From Nocardia rosealba (GTDB lineage Bacteria > Actinomycetota > Actinomycetes > Mycobacteriales > Mycobacteriaceae), in contig NZ_JAIWNA010000001.1 in the NCBI RefSeq assembly GCF_020216065.1, positions 558,001 through 622,000 of the forward strand: 64,000 nucleotides of DNA, written 5' to 3'. Below, one piece after another: positions 1 to 8,203 of this stretch (position 1 is the stretch's first letter; each line of letters begins with the position of its first letter). A program made the position numbers and the translations under genes. Under the pieces are notes generated by a model. The model was given only the letters and a program-made list of their open reading frames with translations. It was not told the origin of the DNA and made no database searches.

Positions 1-1
1 G

Positions 2-886
2 CGCGCCGCCCGCCGCACCGTGCTGCGCATGCTCGGCTGCGCGGCGCTGGCGACCGTGATCTCGTTCTGCACGCACCTGTCCCGCGTCGGCGAGACGTAT
101 CAGCAGGCACACGATGTGACCGATGTGCTCGGCATGACCCTGCTCTCGCTGCTCTACCTGCCGAACGTGATCGTCGGCGCCGCCGGGATGCTCAGCGGCG
201 CCGCGGTGCAGTTCGGGGTCGGGTCGGTGGGGTTGTTCGGTGTGAGCGCCGGGCAGGTGCCGCCGGTGCCCGCGTTGATCCCGCTGCCCACCGGTCCCGC
301 CGCCGCGTGGTGGCCGGTGCTGCTGCTCGTGCCGCTGGCCGTCGGCGTGCTCGGCGGTGTGGAACTCGGCCGTACGAGCGATGATCGCCCCGGTGCGCCG
401 TGGGCGACGCTCACCTGTGCCGGCCTGTCGACCCTCACCTTCCTGATCCTGTCGATCCTGAGCAGCGGTCAGCTCGGGGCCGTCGGTTGGGTGGGGCCCG
501 ATCTGTTGATGCTGGTCGTGCTGATGGTCACCTGGTTCGGTTTCGGCGGCTTCGTCGGCATGGTCTTCGCCCGCCGCTTCCTCGCACCGGCCGTCGAATA
601 CGACGACTACTCCTACGACGAGGACGACTACTACTACGAGGACGACGAAGGCGAGCACGACGAAGGCGACGACTACGCCGACGATCACGACTACGCCGAC
701 GACGACCACGAATACCCCGCCGACCCGGCCGTGGAAGTCGACGCCGAACTCGTCGAGGACATCGACGACGAACCCGAGGTGAGCATCGCCGCCCCCGGCT
801 CGACGACCCCACCGACCGACGACATCGTCGACGCCGAGGTGGTGGAGCCGGACCTGCCGGAGGGTGACGGGGACACCGGTCGTTAA
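2..886 (+). CDS. DUF6350 (PerM-like) membrane protein, 5' partial
   Basis: The reading frame is open to the left window edge, so the N-terminus is missing. About 190 visible residues contain several hydrophobic segments, consistent with a polytopic membrane protein. The last ~90 residues are a very acidic, tyrosine-rich tail with repeated Asp/Glu/Tyr runs, likely disordered and cytoplasmic. Position directly upstream of purN-purH matches M. tuberculosis Rv0955 (PerM, needed for persistence and linked to cell division). Identification rests on context and topology. The acidic tail may be lineage-specific. Confidence 0.7.
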   Translation, partial: RAARRTVLRMLGCAALATVISFCTHLSRVGETYQQAHDVTDVLGMTLLSLLYLPNVIVGAAGMLSGAAVQFGVGSVGLFGVSAGQVPPVPALIPLPTGPAAAWWPVLLLVPLAVGVLGGVELGRTSDDRPGAPWATLTCAGLSTLTFLILSILSSGQLGAVGWVGPDLLMLVVLMVTWFGFGGFVGMVFARRFLAPAVEYDDYSYDEDDYYYEDDEGEHDEGDDYADDHDYADDDHEYPADPAVEVDAELVEDIDDEPEVSIAAPGSTTPPTDDIVDAEVVEPDLPEGDGDTGR

Positions 887-930
887 GCTCGACCCGGCGC
901 ATTGTCGATCGCCGCCACCCGACCACACGC

Positions 931-945
931 AGGAGTAGAGCGCTG
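931..945 (+). promoter_or_regulatory. Ribosome binding site placing purN at a CTG codon
   Basis: AGGAG at 931-935 is followed by 7 nt and then CTG at 943-945, in frame with purN. No ATG, GTG or TTG exists in this frame between the RBS and the conserved N-terminal motif, so this site decides the start. Confidence 0.65.
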
Positions 946-1599
946 ACGTCCTCGTTTGCCCAGTGGAAGCCCGCCCGGACCCCGGCCACCGTCGTCGTCC
1001 TCGCCTCGGGCACCGGCTCGCTGCTCAACGCACTGCTGGCCGCCGCCCGCGAACCCGGTTACCCGGCGAAGATCGTCGCCGTCGGTGTCGACCGGGTGTG
1101 CCAGGCCACCGAACACGCCGAGGCCGCGGGCGTCGACCACTTCCGGGTCGCGGTCAAGGATTTCGGCGACCGGGCCGCCTGGGACCGCGCGCTCGCCGAC
1201 GCGGTCGCGGCCTACGAACCCGACCTGGTCGTCTCGGCCGGCTTCATGAAGATCGTCGGCCCCGCGTTCCTGGAACGCTTCGGTGGCCGATTCATCAATA
1301 CCCATCCCGCGCTGCTGCCGTCGTTCCCCGGCGCGCACGGTGTGCGTGACGCGCTGGCTTACGGCGCCAAGGTCACCGGCTGCACGGTGCACCTGGTCGA
1401 CGGCGGGGTCGACACGGGCCCGATCCTCGCGCAGGAGGCGGTCGACGTGCTGCCCGGCGACGACGAGGCCGCGCTGCACGAGCGCATCAAGGTTGTCGAG
1501 CGACGGTTGCTGGCGCAGGTCATCGCCGCCGTCGCGACGCGAGGCATTGTCTCCGACGGACGAAAGGCAGAGATACCAGATGAGCGAGCACACCGGTGA
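943..1599 (+). CDS. purN: Phosphoribosylglycinamide formyltransferase
   Basis: PurN transfers a formyl group from 10-formyl-THF to GAR in de novo purine synthesis (cytosol). The frame encodes [15 protein letters not shown] near the N-terminus and the catalytic stretch [21 protein letters not shown], followed by the [16 protein letters not shown] motif. Starting at 943 gives 218 residues, the family's usual length. The first GTG in frame is 1096, which would delete the conserved N-terminal nucleotide-binding motif, so I chose the CTG with the well-placed RBS. The stop overlaps the purH GTG (GTGA, 1596-1599), which suggests translational coupling. Confidence 0.9.
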   Translation: MTSSFAQWKPARTPATVVVLASGTGSLLNALLAAAREPGYPAKIVAVGVDRVCQATEHAEAAGVDHFRVAVKDFGDRAAWDRALADAVAAYEPDLVVSAGFMKIVGPAFLERFGGRFINTHPALLPSFPGAHGVRDALAYGAKVTGCTVHLVDGGVDTGPILAQEAVDVLPGDDEAALHERIKVVERRLLAQVIAAVATRGIVSDGRKAEIPDERAHR

Positions 1600-3161
1600 G
1601 TGAACGTAAGGCGATCCGCAGGGCGCTGGTGAGCGTCTACGACAAGACCGGGCTCGTCGAGCTGGCCACCGGACTGCACGCCGCGGGCGTGGAGCTGGTG
1701 TCGACCGGTTCGACCGCGGGCAAGATCGCCGAGGCGGGCATTCCGGTCACCCGGGTCGAGGACCTGACCGGTTTCCCGGAGACCCTCGACGGCCGCGTGA
1801 AGACGCTGCACCCGCGCGTGCACGCCGGCATCCTGGCCGACACCCGCCGCGCCGAGCACCTCGACCAGCTCGTCGAGCTCGGTGTCGAGGCGTTCGAGCT
1901 GGTGGTGGTCAACCTCTACCCGTTCACCCAGACCGTGGCCAGCGGCGCCGGTGTGGACGAGTGCGTGGAGCAGATCGACATCGGCGGTCCGTCGATGGTG
2001 CGTGCCGCCGCCAAGAACCACCCCTCGGTGGGTGTGGTCGTCGACGTCACCGACTACGACGACGTGCTCGCGGCCGTGAAGTCGGGCGGCTTCACCCTCG
2101 CCGAGCGGACCGCGTTGGCCGCCAAGGCTTTCCAGCACACCGCGAACTACGACGTGGCCGTGGCGAGCTGGATGGGCTCGGTCGCCGTGCCCGCCGTGCA
2201 GCCCGAGACCGAGCAGTTCCCGAGCTGGGTCGCCGGTTCGTGGGAGCGGGCCGCGGTGCTGCGCTACGGCGAGAACCCGCACCAGGCCGCCGCGCTGTAC
2301 ACCAGCAACGACGGCACCGTCGGCATCGCGCAGGCGCAGCAGTTGCACGGCAAGGAGATGTCGTACAACAACTACACCGACGGTGACGCCGCCTGGCGCG
2401 CCGCGTTCGACTTCGACGAGCCCGCCGTGGCGGTCATCAAGCACGCCAACCCGTGTGGCATCGCCGTCGGCGCCGATATCGCCGAGGCCCACCGCAAGGC
2501 ACATGCCACCGATCCGGTGAGCGCCTACGGTGGCGTGATCGCCGCCAACCGTGAGGTGAGCGTCGAGATGGCCGAGCAGGTCGCCGAGATCTTCACCGAG
2601 GTGATCGTCGCTCCCGGTTACGCGCCGGGTGCCGTCGAGGTGCTGCAGCGCAAGAAGAACGTGCGCGTGCTGGTCGCCGAGCCGCCGCGCCGCAAGGGTG
2701 TGGAACTGCGTCCGATCAGCGGCGGTGCGCTGCTGCAGGACCGCGACGTGCTCGACGCCGCGGGCGACGACCCGGCCAACTGGACTCTCGCCGCCGGTGA
2801 TCCCGCCGACGCCACCACGCTGGCCGACCTCGAATTCGCTTGGCGCGCTTGCCGTGCGGTGAAGTCGAACGCGATCCTGCTGGCCGACGACGGCGCCGCT
2901 GTCGGCGTCGGCATGGGCCAGGTGAACCGGGTCGACTCCTGCAAGCTCGCCGTGGAACGTGCGGGGGAGCGGGCCAAGGGCTCGGTCGCCGCCTCGGATG
3001 CCTTCTTCCCGTTCTCCGACGGCCCGCAGATCCTGGTCGCCGCGGGCGTGCGCGCCATCGTCCACCCGGGTGGTTCGATCCGCGACAAGGACACCGTGGA
3101 GCTGTGCAAGGAAGCGGGCGTCACGCTGTACCTCACCGGGGCGCGCCACTTCGCGCACTGA
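1596..3161 (+). CDS. purH: Bifunctional AICAR transformylase / IMP cyclohydrolase
   Basis: PurH catalyses the last two steps to IMP. The 521-residue protein has the N-terminal MGS-like cyclohydrolase domain ([31 protein letters not shown], ending near residue 190) and the C-terminal transformylase domain with [45 protein letters not shown] and GGSIRDKD motifs, all expected for an intact enzyme. The GTG start overlaps the purN stop by 3 nt (GTGA) with no strong RBS of its own, so it is probably coupled. A terminator hairpin lies 12 nt after the stop. Confidence 0.97.
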   Translation: MSERKAIRRALVSVYDKTGLVELATGLHAAGVELVSTGSTAGKIAEAGIPVTRVEDLTGFPETLDGRVKTLHPRVHAGILADTRRAEHLDQLVELGVEAFELVVVNLYPFTQTVASGAGVDECVEQIDIGGPSMVRAAAKNHPSVGVVVDVTDYDDVLAAVKSGGFTLAERTALAAKAFQHTANYDVAVASWMGSVAVPAVQPETEQFPSWVAGSWERAAVLRYGENPHQAAALYTSNDGTVGIAQAQQLHGKEMSYNNYTDGDAAWRAAFDFDEPAVAVIKHANPCGIAVGADIAEAHRKAHATDPVSAYGGVIAANREVSVEMAEQVAEIFTEVIVAPGYAPGAVEVLQRKKNVRVLVAEPPRRKGVELRPISGGALLQDRDVLDAAGDDPANWTLAAGDPADATTLADLEFAWRACRAVKSNAILLADDGAAVGVGMGQVNRVDSCKLAVERAGERAKGSVAASDAFFPFSDGPQILVAAGVRAIVHPGGSIRDKDTVELCKEAGVTLYLTGARHFAH

Positions 3162-3173
3162 TTCGCTTGCCCC

Positions 3174-3212
3174 GCAACGGGTGCCGCGCCGTCACGGTGC
3201 GGCACCCGTTGC
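3174..3212. terminator. Bidirectional terminator hairpin between purH and convergent gene
   Basis: Arms GCAACGGGTGCCGC (3174-3187) and GCGGCACCCGTTGC (3199-3212) pair perfectly, and three inner pairs leave a 5-nt loop. It sits in the short gap between convergent purH and the secreted-protein gene. There is little T-run, as is common in high-GC actinobacteria. Confidence 0.8.
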
Positions 3213-3216
3213 CGTT

Positions 3217-3648
3217 TCAGGCCGCGTCGACGATCTGCCGGGAGCCGAGCGGCGCGTCGAGGGTGATCTCCAGCGTGCCGAGGACGGCCTCCATCGTGCA
3301 CATCCGCCCGACGGCGTCGGCGGGGGTACCGGCACGCAGTGCGACGGTGACCGTGTCGGCCGTTTCGGTGACGGTGGCGTCGACGCCGTTGCACTGGGGA
3401 TTGCCGGTCTGGAAGTCGACCGCGATGGTGGTCTCGCCCACCCGGCGCCACGCGGTGAACGGCAGTGGGCGTGGGTCGACCAGGTTCGGGTCGGCGGTGA
3501 ACGGCCGACCGATGTCGGGCCCGGTGCTTTCCGGGCGGGTGTTCGTCGGTGCCGAGGTGGGTGTGGTGTCCCCGGAACTCGCGCAGGCCGGTGCGAACAG
3601 CACGGCCAGGCTCGCGACGAGGGCGAAGCGGCGCGACAGCGATCTCAT
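3217..3648 (-). CDS. Secreted or lipo-protein, unknown function
   Basis: 143 residues from the ATG at 3648. The N-terminus MRSLSRRFALVASLAVLF followed by APAC looks like a signal peptide with a loosely fitting lipobox (Ala rather than Leu/Val at -3), so it is either a lipoprotein or a Sec-exported protein. After a Thr/Ser/Pro-rich linker there is a ~100-residue domain with two cysteines (NPQCNG and GRMCTME) that could form a disulfide. I do not recognise the domain. An upstream in-frame start would add 14 residues before the signal peptide and is less likely. It is separated from rpsR by a terminator, so it has its own promoter or depends on readthrough. Confidence 0.7.
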   Translation of the reverse strand: MRSLSRRFALVASLAVLFAPACASSGDTTPTSAPTNTRPESTGPDIGRPFTADPNLVDPRPLPFTAWRRVGETTIAVDFQTGNPQCNGVDATVTETADTVTVALRAGTPADAVGRMCTMEAVLGTLEITLDAPLGSRQIVDAA

Positions 3649-3675
3649 GGCGTCCACCCTAGCCACGGCACGAAA

Positions 3676-3705
3676 ACGGCCCCGGAGCACCAGCTCCGGG
3701 GCCGT
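3676..3705 (-). terminator. Intrinsic terminator of the rpmB-rpmG-rpsN-rpsR operon
   Basis: A 13-bp perfect stem, ACGGCCCCGGAGC (3676-3688) with GCTCCGGGGCCGT (3693-3705), has a 4-nt loop. Read on the minus strand it is followed by TTTTC, a classic Rho-independent ending just after the rpsR stop. Confidence 0.88.
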
Positions 3706-3716
3706 CTGTCACGAGC

Positions 3717-3974
3717 TCACTTGGTGGTCGTGAACGGCAGCAACGCCATCTCGCGCGCGTTCTTCACCGCGACGGCGACCTGACGCTGCTGCCGCGGGGT
3801 CAGCCCGGTGACGCGGCGGCTACGGATCTTGCCGCGATCGGAGATGAAGGTGCGCAGCAGGTTGACGTCTTTGTAGTCGACGTACTCGATGCCCGCGGCG
3901 ATCAGCGGGTTCTTCTTCGGCTTGCGGCCCTGCTCGGCGCGTGCCTTCTTGGACGGTGCTCGCTTCACTGCCAT
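3717..3974 (-). CDS. rpsR: 30S ribosomal protein S18, zinc-independent paralogue
   Basis: 85 residues with the S18 core ([30 protein letters not shown] region, here [15 protein letters not shown], and [21 protein letters not shown]). It contains no cysteine at all, as in the C-minus paralogues made when zinc is scarce (M. tuberculosis rpsR2). A good RBS (AAGGA) precedes the ATG. It is the last gene of the rpmB-rpmG-rpsN-rpsR operon. The zinc-dependent main copy must lie elsewhere in the genome. Confidence 0.95.
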   Translation of the reverse strand: MAVKRAPSKKARAEQGRKPKKNPLIAAGIEYVDYKDVNLLRTFISDRGKIRSRRVTGLTPRQQRQVAVAVKNAREMALLPFTTTK

Positions 3975-4006
3975 GGGATTTTCCTTCTCACGAGATCAGT
4001 GGGTGT

Positions 4007-4312
4007 CTACCAGCTCGATTTGTGGACCCCAGGGAGCTCGCCCCGGTGGGCCATCTCGCGCACACGTATACGGGAGAGCCCGAACTTGCGGAGATGACCG
4101 CGTGGCCGGCCATCGGCTGCATCCCGATTGCGCAATCGTACCGGACTGGCATCGCGGGGCTGGGCGCGCAGTTCGGCCTGGGCCGCGGCGCGCTCGTCGT
4201 CGCCGGTGCTCGGCTTGCGGATGATCTCCTTGAGCTCGGCACGGCGCGCGGCGTAGCGCTCGACGATCACGCGCCGCTGCTCGTTGCGGGCGATCTTCGA
4301 CTTCTTCGCCAT
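4007..4312 (-). CDS. rpsN: 30S ribosomal protein S14, zinc-independent long form
   Basis: 101 residues, the long S14 type ([14 protein letters not shown], then the C-terminal [27 protein letters not shown]). It lacks the two CxxC pairs of the short zinc-binding S14, so it fits the Zur-regulated alternative set. Its ATG overlaps the rpmG stop by one base (TGATG). Confidence 0.96.
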   Translation of the reverse strand: MAKKSKIARNEQRRVIVERYAARRAELKEIIRKPSTGDDERAAAQAELRAQPRDASPVRLRNRDAADGRPRGHLRKFGLSRIRVREMAHRGELPGVHKSSW

Positions 4313-4482
4313 CAGCGCTCCTCGCGGAAGTCGACGTGCTTGCGCACGACGGGGTCGTATTTGCGCAGGACCATCCGGTCGGGGTCGTTGCGGCGGTTCT
4401 TGCGGGTGACGTAGGTGTAGCCGGTGCCCGCGGTGGACTTGAGTTTGACGATCGGCCGCAGTTCGGTCGATTTCGAGGCCAT
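4312..4482 (-). CDS. rpmG: 50S ribosomal protein L33, zinc-independent paralogue
   Basis: A 56-residue gene: begins [23 protein letters not shown] and ends HVDFREER, with the L33 signature [28 protein letters not shown]. The CxxC pairs of zinc-binding L33 are absent. Start ATG is 4480-4482; the stop overlaps rpsN by one base and 8 nt separate it from rpmB upstream. Confidence 0.95.
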   Translation of the reverse strand: MASKSTELRPIVKLKSTAGTGYTYVTRKNRRNDPDRMVLRKYDPVVRKHVDFREER

Positions 4483-4490
4483 GGGTGCTC

Positions 4491-4727
4491 CTAGATCTTG
4501 TCGCCGCGAGCGCGGATGCGGGCCACCACGGCCTCGATCCCGTCGCGGTCGATGGTCTTGATGCCCTTGGCGGAGACCGTCAGCGTGACGCGGCGGCCCT
4601 CACTGGGCAGGTAGTAGGTCTTGCGCTGGATGTTGGGGTTCCAGCGGCGGTTCGTGCGCCGGTGCGAATGCGAGACGGCTTTTCCGAAGCCGGGCTTGCG
4701 TCCGGTGACCTGGCAGTGGGCCGACAT
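4491..4727 (-). CDS. rpmB: 50S ribosomal protein L28, zinc-independent paralogue
   Basis: 78 residues from the ATG at 4727, which has a strong GGAGGGAGG RBS. It carries the L28 core ([47 protein letters not shown]). The N-terminal [12 protein letters not shown] keeps only one cysteine of the CxxC knuckle, so zinc binding is broken. It is first in the four-gene operon, and a Zur-like box lies 20-35 bp upstream of the start codon. An in-frame ATG at 4766 is rejected because it lies beyond that box. Confidence 0.95.
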   Translation of the reverse strand: MSAHCQVTGRKPGFGKAVSHSHRRTNRRWNPNIQRKTYYLPSEGRRVTLTVSAKGIKTIDRDGIEAVVARIRARGDKI

Positions 4728-4744
4728 GCGACCTCCCTCCACGG

Positions 4745-4767
4745 TTATGACAACCATTTTCGACAAT
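4745..4767 (-). promoter_or_regulatory. Zur-like operator facing rpmB
   Basis: The core TGACAACCATTTTCG (4748-4762) matches 11 of 14 informative positions of the mycobacterial Zur core TGAAAAT-N-ATTTTCA as I recall it. It sits just upstream of the alternative ribosomal-protein operon, a known Zur target set. Inference: zinc-bound Zur represses this operon. Confidence 0.75.
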
Positions 4768-4800
4768 GCTTATTCCGCACTGTACCGTTGCCCTTGAAGT

Positions 4801-4820
4801 AAATGAAAATCGTTATCGAA
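4801..4820 (+). promoter_or_regulatory. Zur-like operator facing the mrf-rpmE-rpmF operon
   Basis: The core TGAAAATCGTTATCG (4804-4818) has a perfect left half and 4 of 7 right-half matches to the Zur core. It lies 13 bp before the chosen GTG start and 56 bp from the first box, so each divergent operon has its own site. Confidence 0.7.
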
Positions 4821-4831
4821 AGGGGTACCGG

Positions 4832-6136
4832 GTGCTTGACCAGTCCGACCGGAGAACACCCGTGGTGCTGCTGGCCGGTTTCGCCGGACCCGCCATGACC
4901 GGCGTCGAGCACATCGCGGCGGTGCTGAGCGAGGATGCGGGCACGGTCGTCGTGCACCACGACCTCGCCGAACTGCGCGAGGGCGTGGTCCGGCGCACGG
5001 TGCGCACCGCGGGCAACGTGACAACGACGGTGCTCGAACTGGCGCACGGCTGTGTGTCGTGCACGCTGCGCGCCGATCTGCTGCCGATGCTGTGCACACT
5101 CGCCGCCCGCGAGCCGGTGCGGCGCATCGTGCTTGCCCTCGACCCGGCCATCGAGGCCGAGGCGCTGTGCCACGCGATCGAGACCGTCGAGGTGACCGGT
5201 GTCGCCGACCGGGTCGACGGCCCCGCGGGCCGGAACGTGCGCATCGAGGCCGTGCTGACCTGCGTCGACGGCAACCAGTGGCTCGCCGACGCCACGGGTG
5301 ACGAGGCACTGGCCGACCGTGGTCTCGCCTCGGCCGACGACGAACGAACCGTCGCCCAGGTGGCCGTCGGTCAGGTCGACTTCGCCGACGCGCTCGTGGT
5401 GCTCGCCGACGGTGTGGAGCCGCTCGACCGCGAACGCCTCGACGCGGTGCTCACCCGGCTGGCGCCCGGCGCACCGACCGCCTGGCTCGGCGACCTGTCC
5501 GGCTTCGACGCCGTGGAGGTGGGCGCGCTGCTCACCCGCGTGCCCGACGATGCCCGGCGCGGTCACATCTTCGATGCGCACGCGCCGCTGCTGCGCGGTC
5601 AGCCGCCGCTGAGCACCGACTGCGGTGTGTCGATCGTCGAGTTCGCCGCCCGCAGGCCGTTCCATCCGGCCCGGCTGCACGACGCCCTCGACGTGCTGTT
5701 CGACGGTGTGGTCAACGCGCGCGGCCGGATCTGGCTGGCCACCCAGCCCGACCAGGTGGTGTGGCTCGAATCGGCAGGCGGTGGGCTGCGCGTCGGCGGG
5801 GCGGGCAAGTGGCTGGCCGCGATGACGCCCGAGGAGCAGGCCGAGGTCGATCCGGCGCGGCGCGCGATGGCGGCACTCGGCTGGGACGACCGGTTCGGCG
5901 ACCGCGATGTGTCGCTGGTGATCCTGGCCCACGACGCCGACCCCACCGAGATCCGGCACGCCCTGCACTGGGCGCTGGTGGAGGACGACGAACTGCTGCT
6001 CGTCGATCGCGCCCCCGAGCGGGTCGCGTTGTGGGAGGACCCCTTCGGCGAATGGCACGAAGACCCGTGCGCCGACCCCGCCGAGGCTCCGGCCACGGCG
6101 AGCGAACGCACCAACCCGAGAGGAGAAACGGCATGA
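4832..6136 (+). CDS. mrf: CobW-like GTPase-fold protein, Mrf-like ribosome hibernation recruitment factor
   Basis: 434 residues. It is CobW/COG0523-like in architecture but the P-loop is degenerate: GFAGPAMT (residues 16-23) has no GKT/GKS lysine. A GCVSC motif (73-77) replaces the GCxCC metal site. The C-terminal CobW_C-like region ([31 protein letters not shown]) is intact. M. tuberculosis Rv0106 is a similar degenerate relative, and in M. smegmatis the related Mrf recruits the hibernation factor Mpy to C-minus ribosomes in low zinc. Divergence from C-minus ribosomal genes and a Zur-like box support that role. GTG 4832 has an AAGGGG RBS; ATG 4766 would place the box inside the gene. The stop overlaps rpmE (ATGA). 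Confidence 0.82.
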   Translation: MLDQSDRRTPVVLLAGFAGPAMTGVEHIAAVLSEDAGTVVVHHDLAELREGVVRRTVRTAGNVTTTVLELAHGCVSCTLRADLLPMLCTLAAREPVRRIVLALDPAIEAEALCHAIETVEVTGVADRVDGPAGRNVRIEAVLTCVDGNQWLADATGDEALADRGLASADDERTVAQVAVGQVDFADALVVLADGVEPLDRERLDAVLTRLAPGAPTAWLGDLSGFDAVEVGALLTRVPDDARRGHIFDAHAPLLRGQPPLSTDCGVSIVEFAARRPFHPARLHDALDVLFDGVVNARGRIWLATQPDQVVWLESAGGGLRVGGAGKWLAAMTPEEQAEVDPARRAMAALGWDDRFGDRDVSLVILAHDADPTEIRHALHWALVEDDELLLVDRAPERVALWEDPFGEWHEDPCADPAEAPATASERTNPRGETA

Positions 6137-6399
6137 AAGCGGGCATCCACCCCGACTACCACCCGGTCGTGTTCGAGGACGCGAACACCGGCAAGAAGTT
6201 CCTGACCCGGTCCACGGCCACGAGCGACCGGACCGTCGACTGGGAGGACGGGAACACCTACCCGCTGCTCACCGTCGACGTGACCTCGGATTCGCACCCG
6301 TTCTGGACCGGCACCGCGCGCAATCTCGACACCCAGGGCCGGGTGGAGAAGTTCGAGCGCCGCTACGGCAAGCGTTCGCGCCCGGGCAAGGAGGGCTGA
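6133..6399 (+). CDS. rpmE: 50S ribosomal protein L31, type B
   Basis: 88 residues with the type B pattern [40 protein letters not shown] and [10 protein letters not shown], and no cysteines. Type B L31 replaces the zinc-binding form under zinc limitation. AGGAGA lies 6 nt before the ATG, which overlaps the mrf stop (ATGA). Confidence 0.96.
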   Translation: MKAGIHPDYHPVVFEDANTGKKFLTRSTATSDRTVDWEDGNTYPLLTVDVTSDSHPFWTGTARNLDTQGRVEKFERRYGKRSRPGKEG

Positions 6400-6402
6400 G
6401 GC

Positions 6403-6579
6403 ATGGCTGTTCCCAAGCGCCGGATGTCGCGATCGAACACCAGGAGCAGGCGTTCGCAGTGGAAGGCCGAGGTGCCCCAACTCGTCCCGGTGACCGTGGC
6501 GGGTGTCGAATATCGGGTGCCACGTCGTATCGTTGGTGCCGTACGGAAGGGCCTGATCGATCCCGCGCGGATCTCCTGA
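6403..6579 (+). CDS. rpmF: 50S ribosomal protein L32, zinc-independent form
   Basis: 58 residues starting [22 protein letters not shown], typical of L32. The C-terminal zinc ribbon (two Cys pairs) is absent and replaced by [31 protein letters not shown]. It starts 3 nt after the rpmE stop. With L31 type B it completes a set of six cysteine-poor ribosomal proteins at this locus. Confidence 0.92.
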   Translation: MAVPKRRMSRSNTRSRRSQWKAEVPQLVPVTVAGVEYRVPRRIVGAVRKGLIDPARIS

Positions 6580-6643
6580 CCTTCCCAGGGTGTTCGAGAG
6601 CCGGTTCGGAGGGGACAACCCGAAGCGGGGTATCGGACAAAAT

Positions 6644-6683
6644 GCAACGGCCTGCCGGGGTGTGAACCCCGACAGGCCGTTGC
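6644..6683. terminator. Bidirectional terminator between rpmF and the convergent small gene
   Basis: GCAACGGCCTG (6644-6654) pairs with CAGGCCGTTGC (6673-6683), and GGGGT pairs with ACCCC inside, leaving a 4-nt loop and a small internal mismatch. It lies between two convergent genes. Confidence 0.8.
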
Positions 6684-6702
6684 CATGTCAGCCGGTTACT
6701 TC

Positions 6703-6927
6703 TCAGCCTTCTTGCTCGGCGAGGGCGACCAGTGCTACGGCGAGCTTGATGTACTTGTTGGTGCCGAGGTCGGCGATGGTCTTGATCTTCAGCGCATCGA
6801 GCAGCTGCTGATCGACGCCTGCGGCGAGCCCGGCGAGGGCCGACGGCGGCGCGGACAGAATTTCTTTGAGCGTCTTGTTCTCGTATTCCTTGTCGAGAAC
6901 TTTGTCGAGCACCACGTTGACGGCCAT
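6703..6927 (-). CDS. Small protein with helix-hairpin-helix-like C-terminus
   Basis: 74 residues, MAVNVVLDKVLDKEYENKTL followed by KEILSAPPSALAGLAAGVDQQLLDALKIKTIADLGTNKYIKLAVALVALAEQ. The second part (a Pro/Ala turn, Gly-Val-Asp, then IKTIADLGTNKY) resembles helix-hairpin-helix repeats that bind nucleic acid or mediate protein contacts. Similar small proteins occur in actinobacteria, with no function known to me. A good AAGGAG RBS precedes the ATG. Preceded upstream by a 500-bp non-coding stretch. Confidence 0.8.
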   Translation of the reverse strand: MAVNVVLDKVLDKEYENKTLKEILSAPPSALAGLAAGVDQQLLDALKIKTIADLGTNKYIKLAVALVALAEQEG

Positions 6928-7102
6928 GCGAACTCCTTCGAACGAACCTTGGATGTGCCGGGCGAGACGAAAGCGCCCTGCGGGGACGATAACCCGCGCG
7001 AGGCCCGGATGTGGGCCTAACGCACTGTCCGCCGTGTGAGCTGGGAAGCAGGGTGTCCAGGGGGCTTACTGGCCACCTGTAATGCCTGGTCAGGGGCCCG
7101 CC

Positions 7103-7220
7103 TGGGAGGCCGGGGCAATCGCTCGGTTACCGGTGTGACGCATGCCACGTGGACTTGCCGCTCCGGAAAGCTTGCCGAGCGATTGCTGAACGCCCAGATA
7201 CCAACTCGGGGTTTGTTTTT
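7103..7220 (+). ncRNA. Candidate structured RNA or leader
   Basis: GCAATCGCTCGG (7115-7126) pairs perfectly with CCGAGCGATTGC (7175-7186), enclosing 48 nt. An outer CTGGG/CCCAG pair (7103-7107 with 7193-7197) could extend it. A T-rich run (7209-7219) follows on the plus strand, as after a small-RNA terminator. The strand is uncertain because no plus-strand gene follows. This could be an unknown ncRNA or only a chance repeat. Confidence 0.35.
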
Positions 7221-7287
7221 CGGCACAGGAAAATTCCTGAATGACTGATGCGGAGTCCTGCACGGGTATGTACTCTCGTGCGGGAGG

Positions 7288-7315
7288 GCGGGTTCTCCTA
7301 CCAAGGAGAACCCGC
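7288..7315. terminator. Hairpin downstream of the conservon operon
   Basis: GCGGGTTCTCC (7288-7298) pairs with GGAGAACCCGC (7305-7315) around a 6-nt loop. It lies about 110 nt beyond the stop of the last minus-strand conservon gene and may end that transcript. Confidence 0.6.
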
Positions 7316-7423
7316 TCATCGCCACTTCAGGGGCGGTTTTCGCTCGAATCCAGCACCGCGGGACCGCATTCGGGCAGCGGGGCGCAAGACGGTAAAGATT
7401 CCGGCAAACCGGACGTTAGCCAG

Positions 7424-8203
7424 TTATCGCGCACCGACGGTTTCGGCCTTCTCGGCGGCCTCGATGGCGTCGCGCCGATCGGGTGCGACCAGGATCGCCG
7501 TGATGGGCACCGTGAGGCCGAGCGAACCGAGCACGAACATCGGGAACACCAGGTCGAACAGCTGCAGCCCGTCGGGTGTGCGCGCACCGGGGTTCACGTC
7601 GAATTCCAGCGCGCCGACCGCCGTGTAGTACAGCGCCGCGACCCCCACGGCGAACAGCAGCGACAGCACCACGCGCAGGCCGATCAACCGCACCGTCTGG
7701 CCGGCCCACAGCACGCCGGTGCACAACGCCATCGACATCAGCAGTACGAGCCCGATGAGGCCGAGCGACTCCGCCACGGTGCCCTGCACCGCGAGTGCGT
7801 CCAACGTGAGATAGGTCGACAGGCCGACGCCGAGCCCCATCGTCAACCCGCCGATCACCAGCCGAGGCAGATCGAGACGCCGCCCGCCGATCAGGAACCC
7901 GGCGAACACGGCGATCACCGCGATGGCGGCCGAGGCCGTGCCGAGGGCCAAGTTGTAGCGCACCGCGCTGCCCTCGACGTGAATGCCGAGCAGCGCGACC
8001 GAATTCGCCAGCCACAGACCGACACCACCGAGCGAGACGGCGGCCATCGTGAGCCACACGATGCGGAACCGCACCGAGTACTTGGCGTGGCGCACACACG
8101 CGAAGGCGACGACCGCGCCGACGGCCGACAGATCGAACGCCAGCCACGCCACGCCCGTACCGCGACCGAACACCTCCGCTCCGGTCGCGAGCAGATCAAC
8201 CAC
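7424..8203 (-). CDS. Polytopic membrane protein, MHYT-like, conservon-linked
   Basis: 259 residues with about seven hydrophobic segments, starting [23 protein letters not shown]. The pattern recalls MHYT-type sensor membrane proteins, but the MHYT motif itself is not clear. The GTG start (8203) overlaps the conservon GTPase by 8 nt and has an AAGGAG RBS inside it, so they are translated from one transcript. Inference: a membrane partner of the GTPase signalling module. A charged tail (RRDAIEAAEKAE) ends the protein in the cytoplasm. Confidence 0.72.
   Translation of the reverse strand: MVDLLATGAEVFGRGTGVAWLAFDLSAVGAVVAFACVRHAKYSVRFRIVWLTMAAVSLGGVGLWLANSVALLGIHVEGSAVRYNLALGTASAAIAVIAVFAGFLIGGRRLDLPRLVIGGLTMGLGVGLSTYLTLDALAVQGTVAESLGLIGLVLLMSMALCTGVLWAGQTVRLIGLRVVLSLLFAVGVAALYYTAVGALEFDVNPGARTPDGLQLFDLVFPMFVLGSLGLTVPITAILVAPDRRDAIEAAEKAETVGAR

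Larger units (their letters stand above)
6928..7423. other. 496-bp intergenic region with RNA-like structure
   Basis: No convincing coding frame on either strand. It holds the promoter of the small minus-strand gene, a long inverted repeat (7115-7186), a T-rich stretch (7209-7219) and a second hairpin (7288-7315), described separately. I compared it by eye with cobalamin, c-di-AMP, SRP and tmRNA consensus motifs and found no match. Confidence 0.6.

Noticed and set aside
1359..3158. 599-residue open frame on the minus strand
   Set aside because: Antisense to purH with His/Gly/Arg-rich translation; purH is certain.
4766..4831. ATG 4766 as start of the Mrf-like gene
   Set aside because: It would place the Zur-like box at 4801-4820 inside the gene and lacks an RBS; GTG 4832 has AAGGGG upstream.
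6928..7423. Known riboswitch or housekeeping RNA (cobalamin, c-di-AMP, SRP, tmRNA)
   Set aside because: Conserved core motifs of these RNAs could not be found by eye, and no fitting downstream gene exists on the plus strand. Kept only as a candidate unknown RNA.
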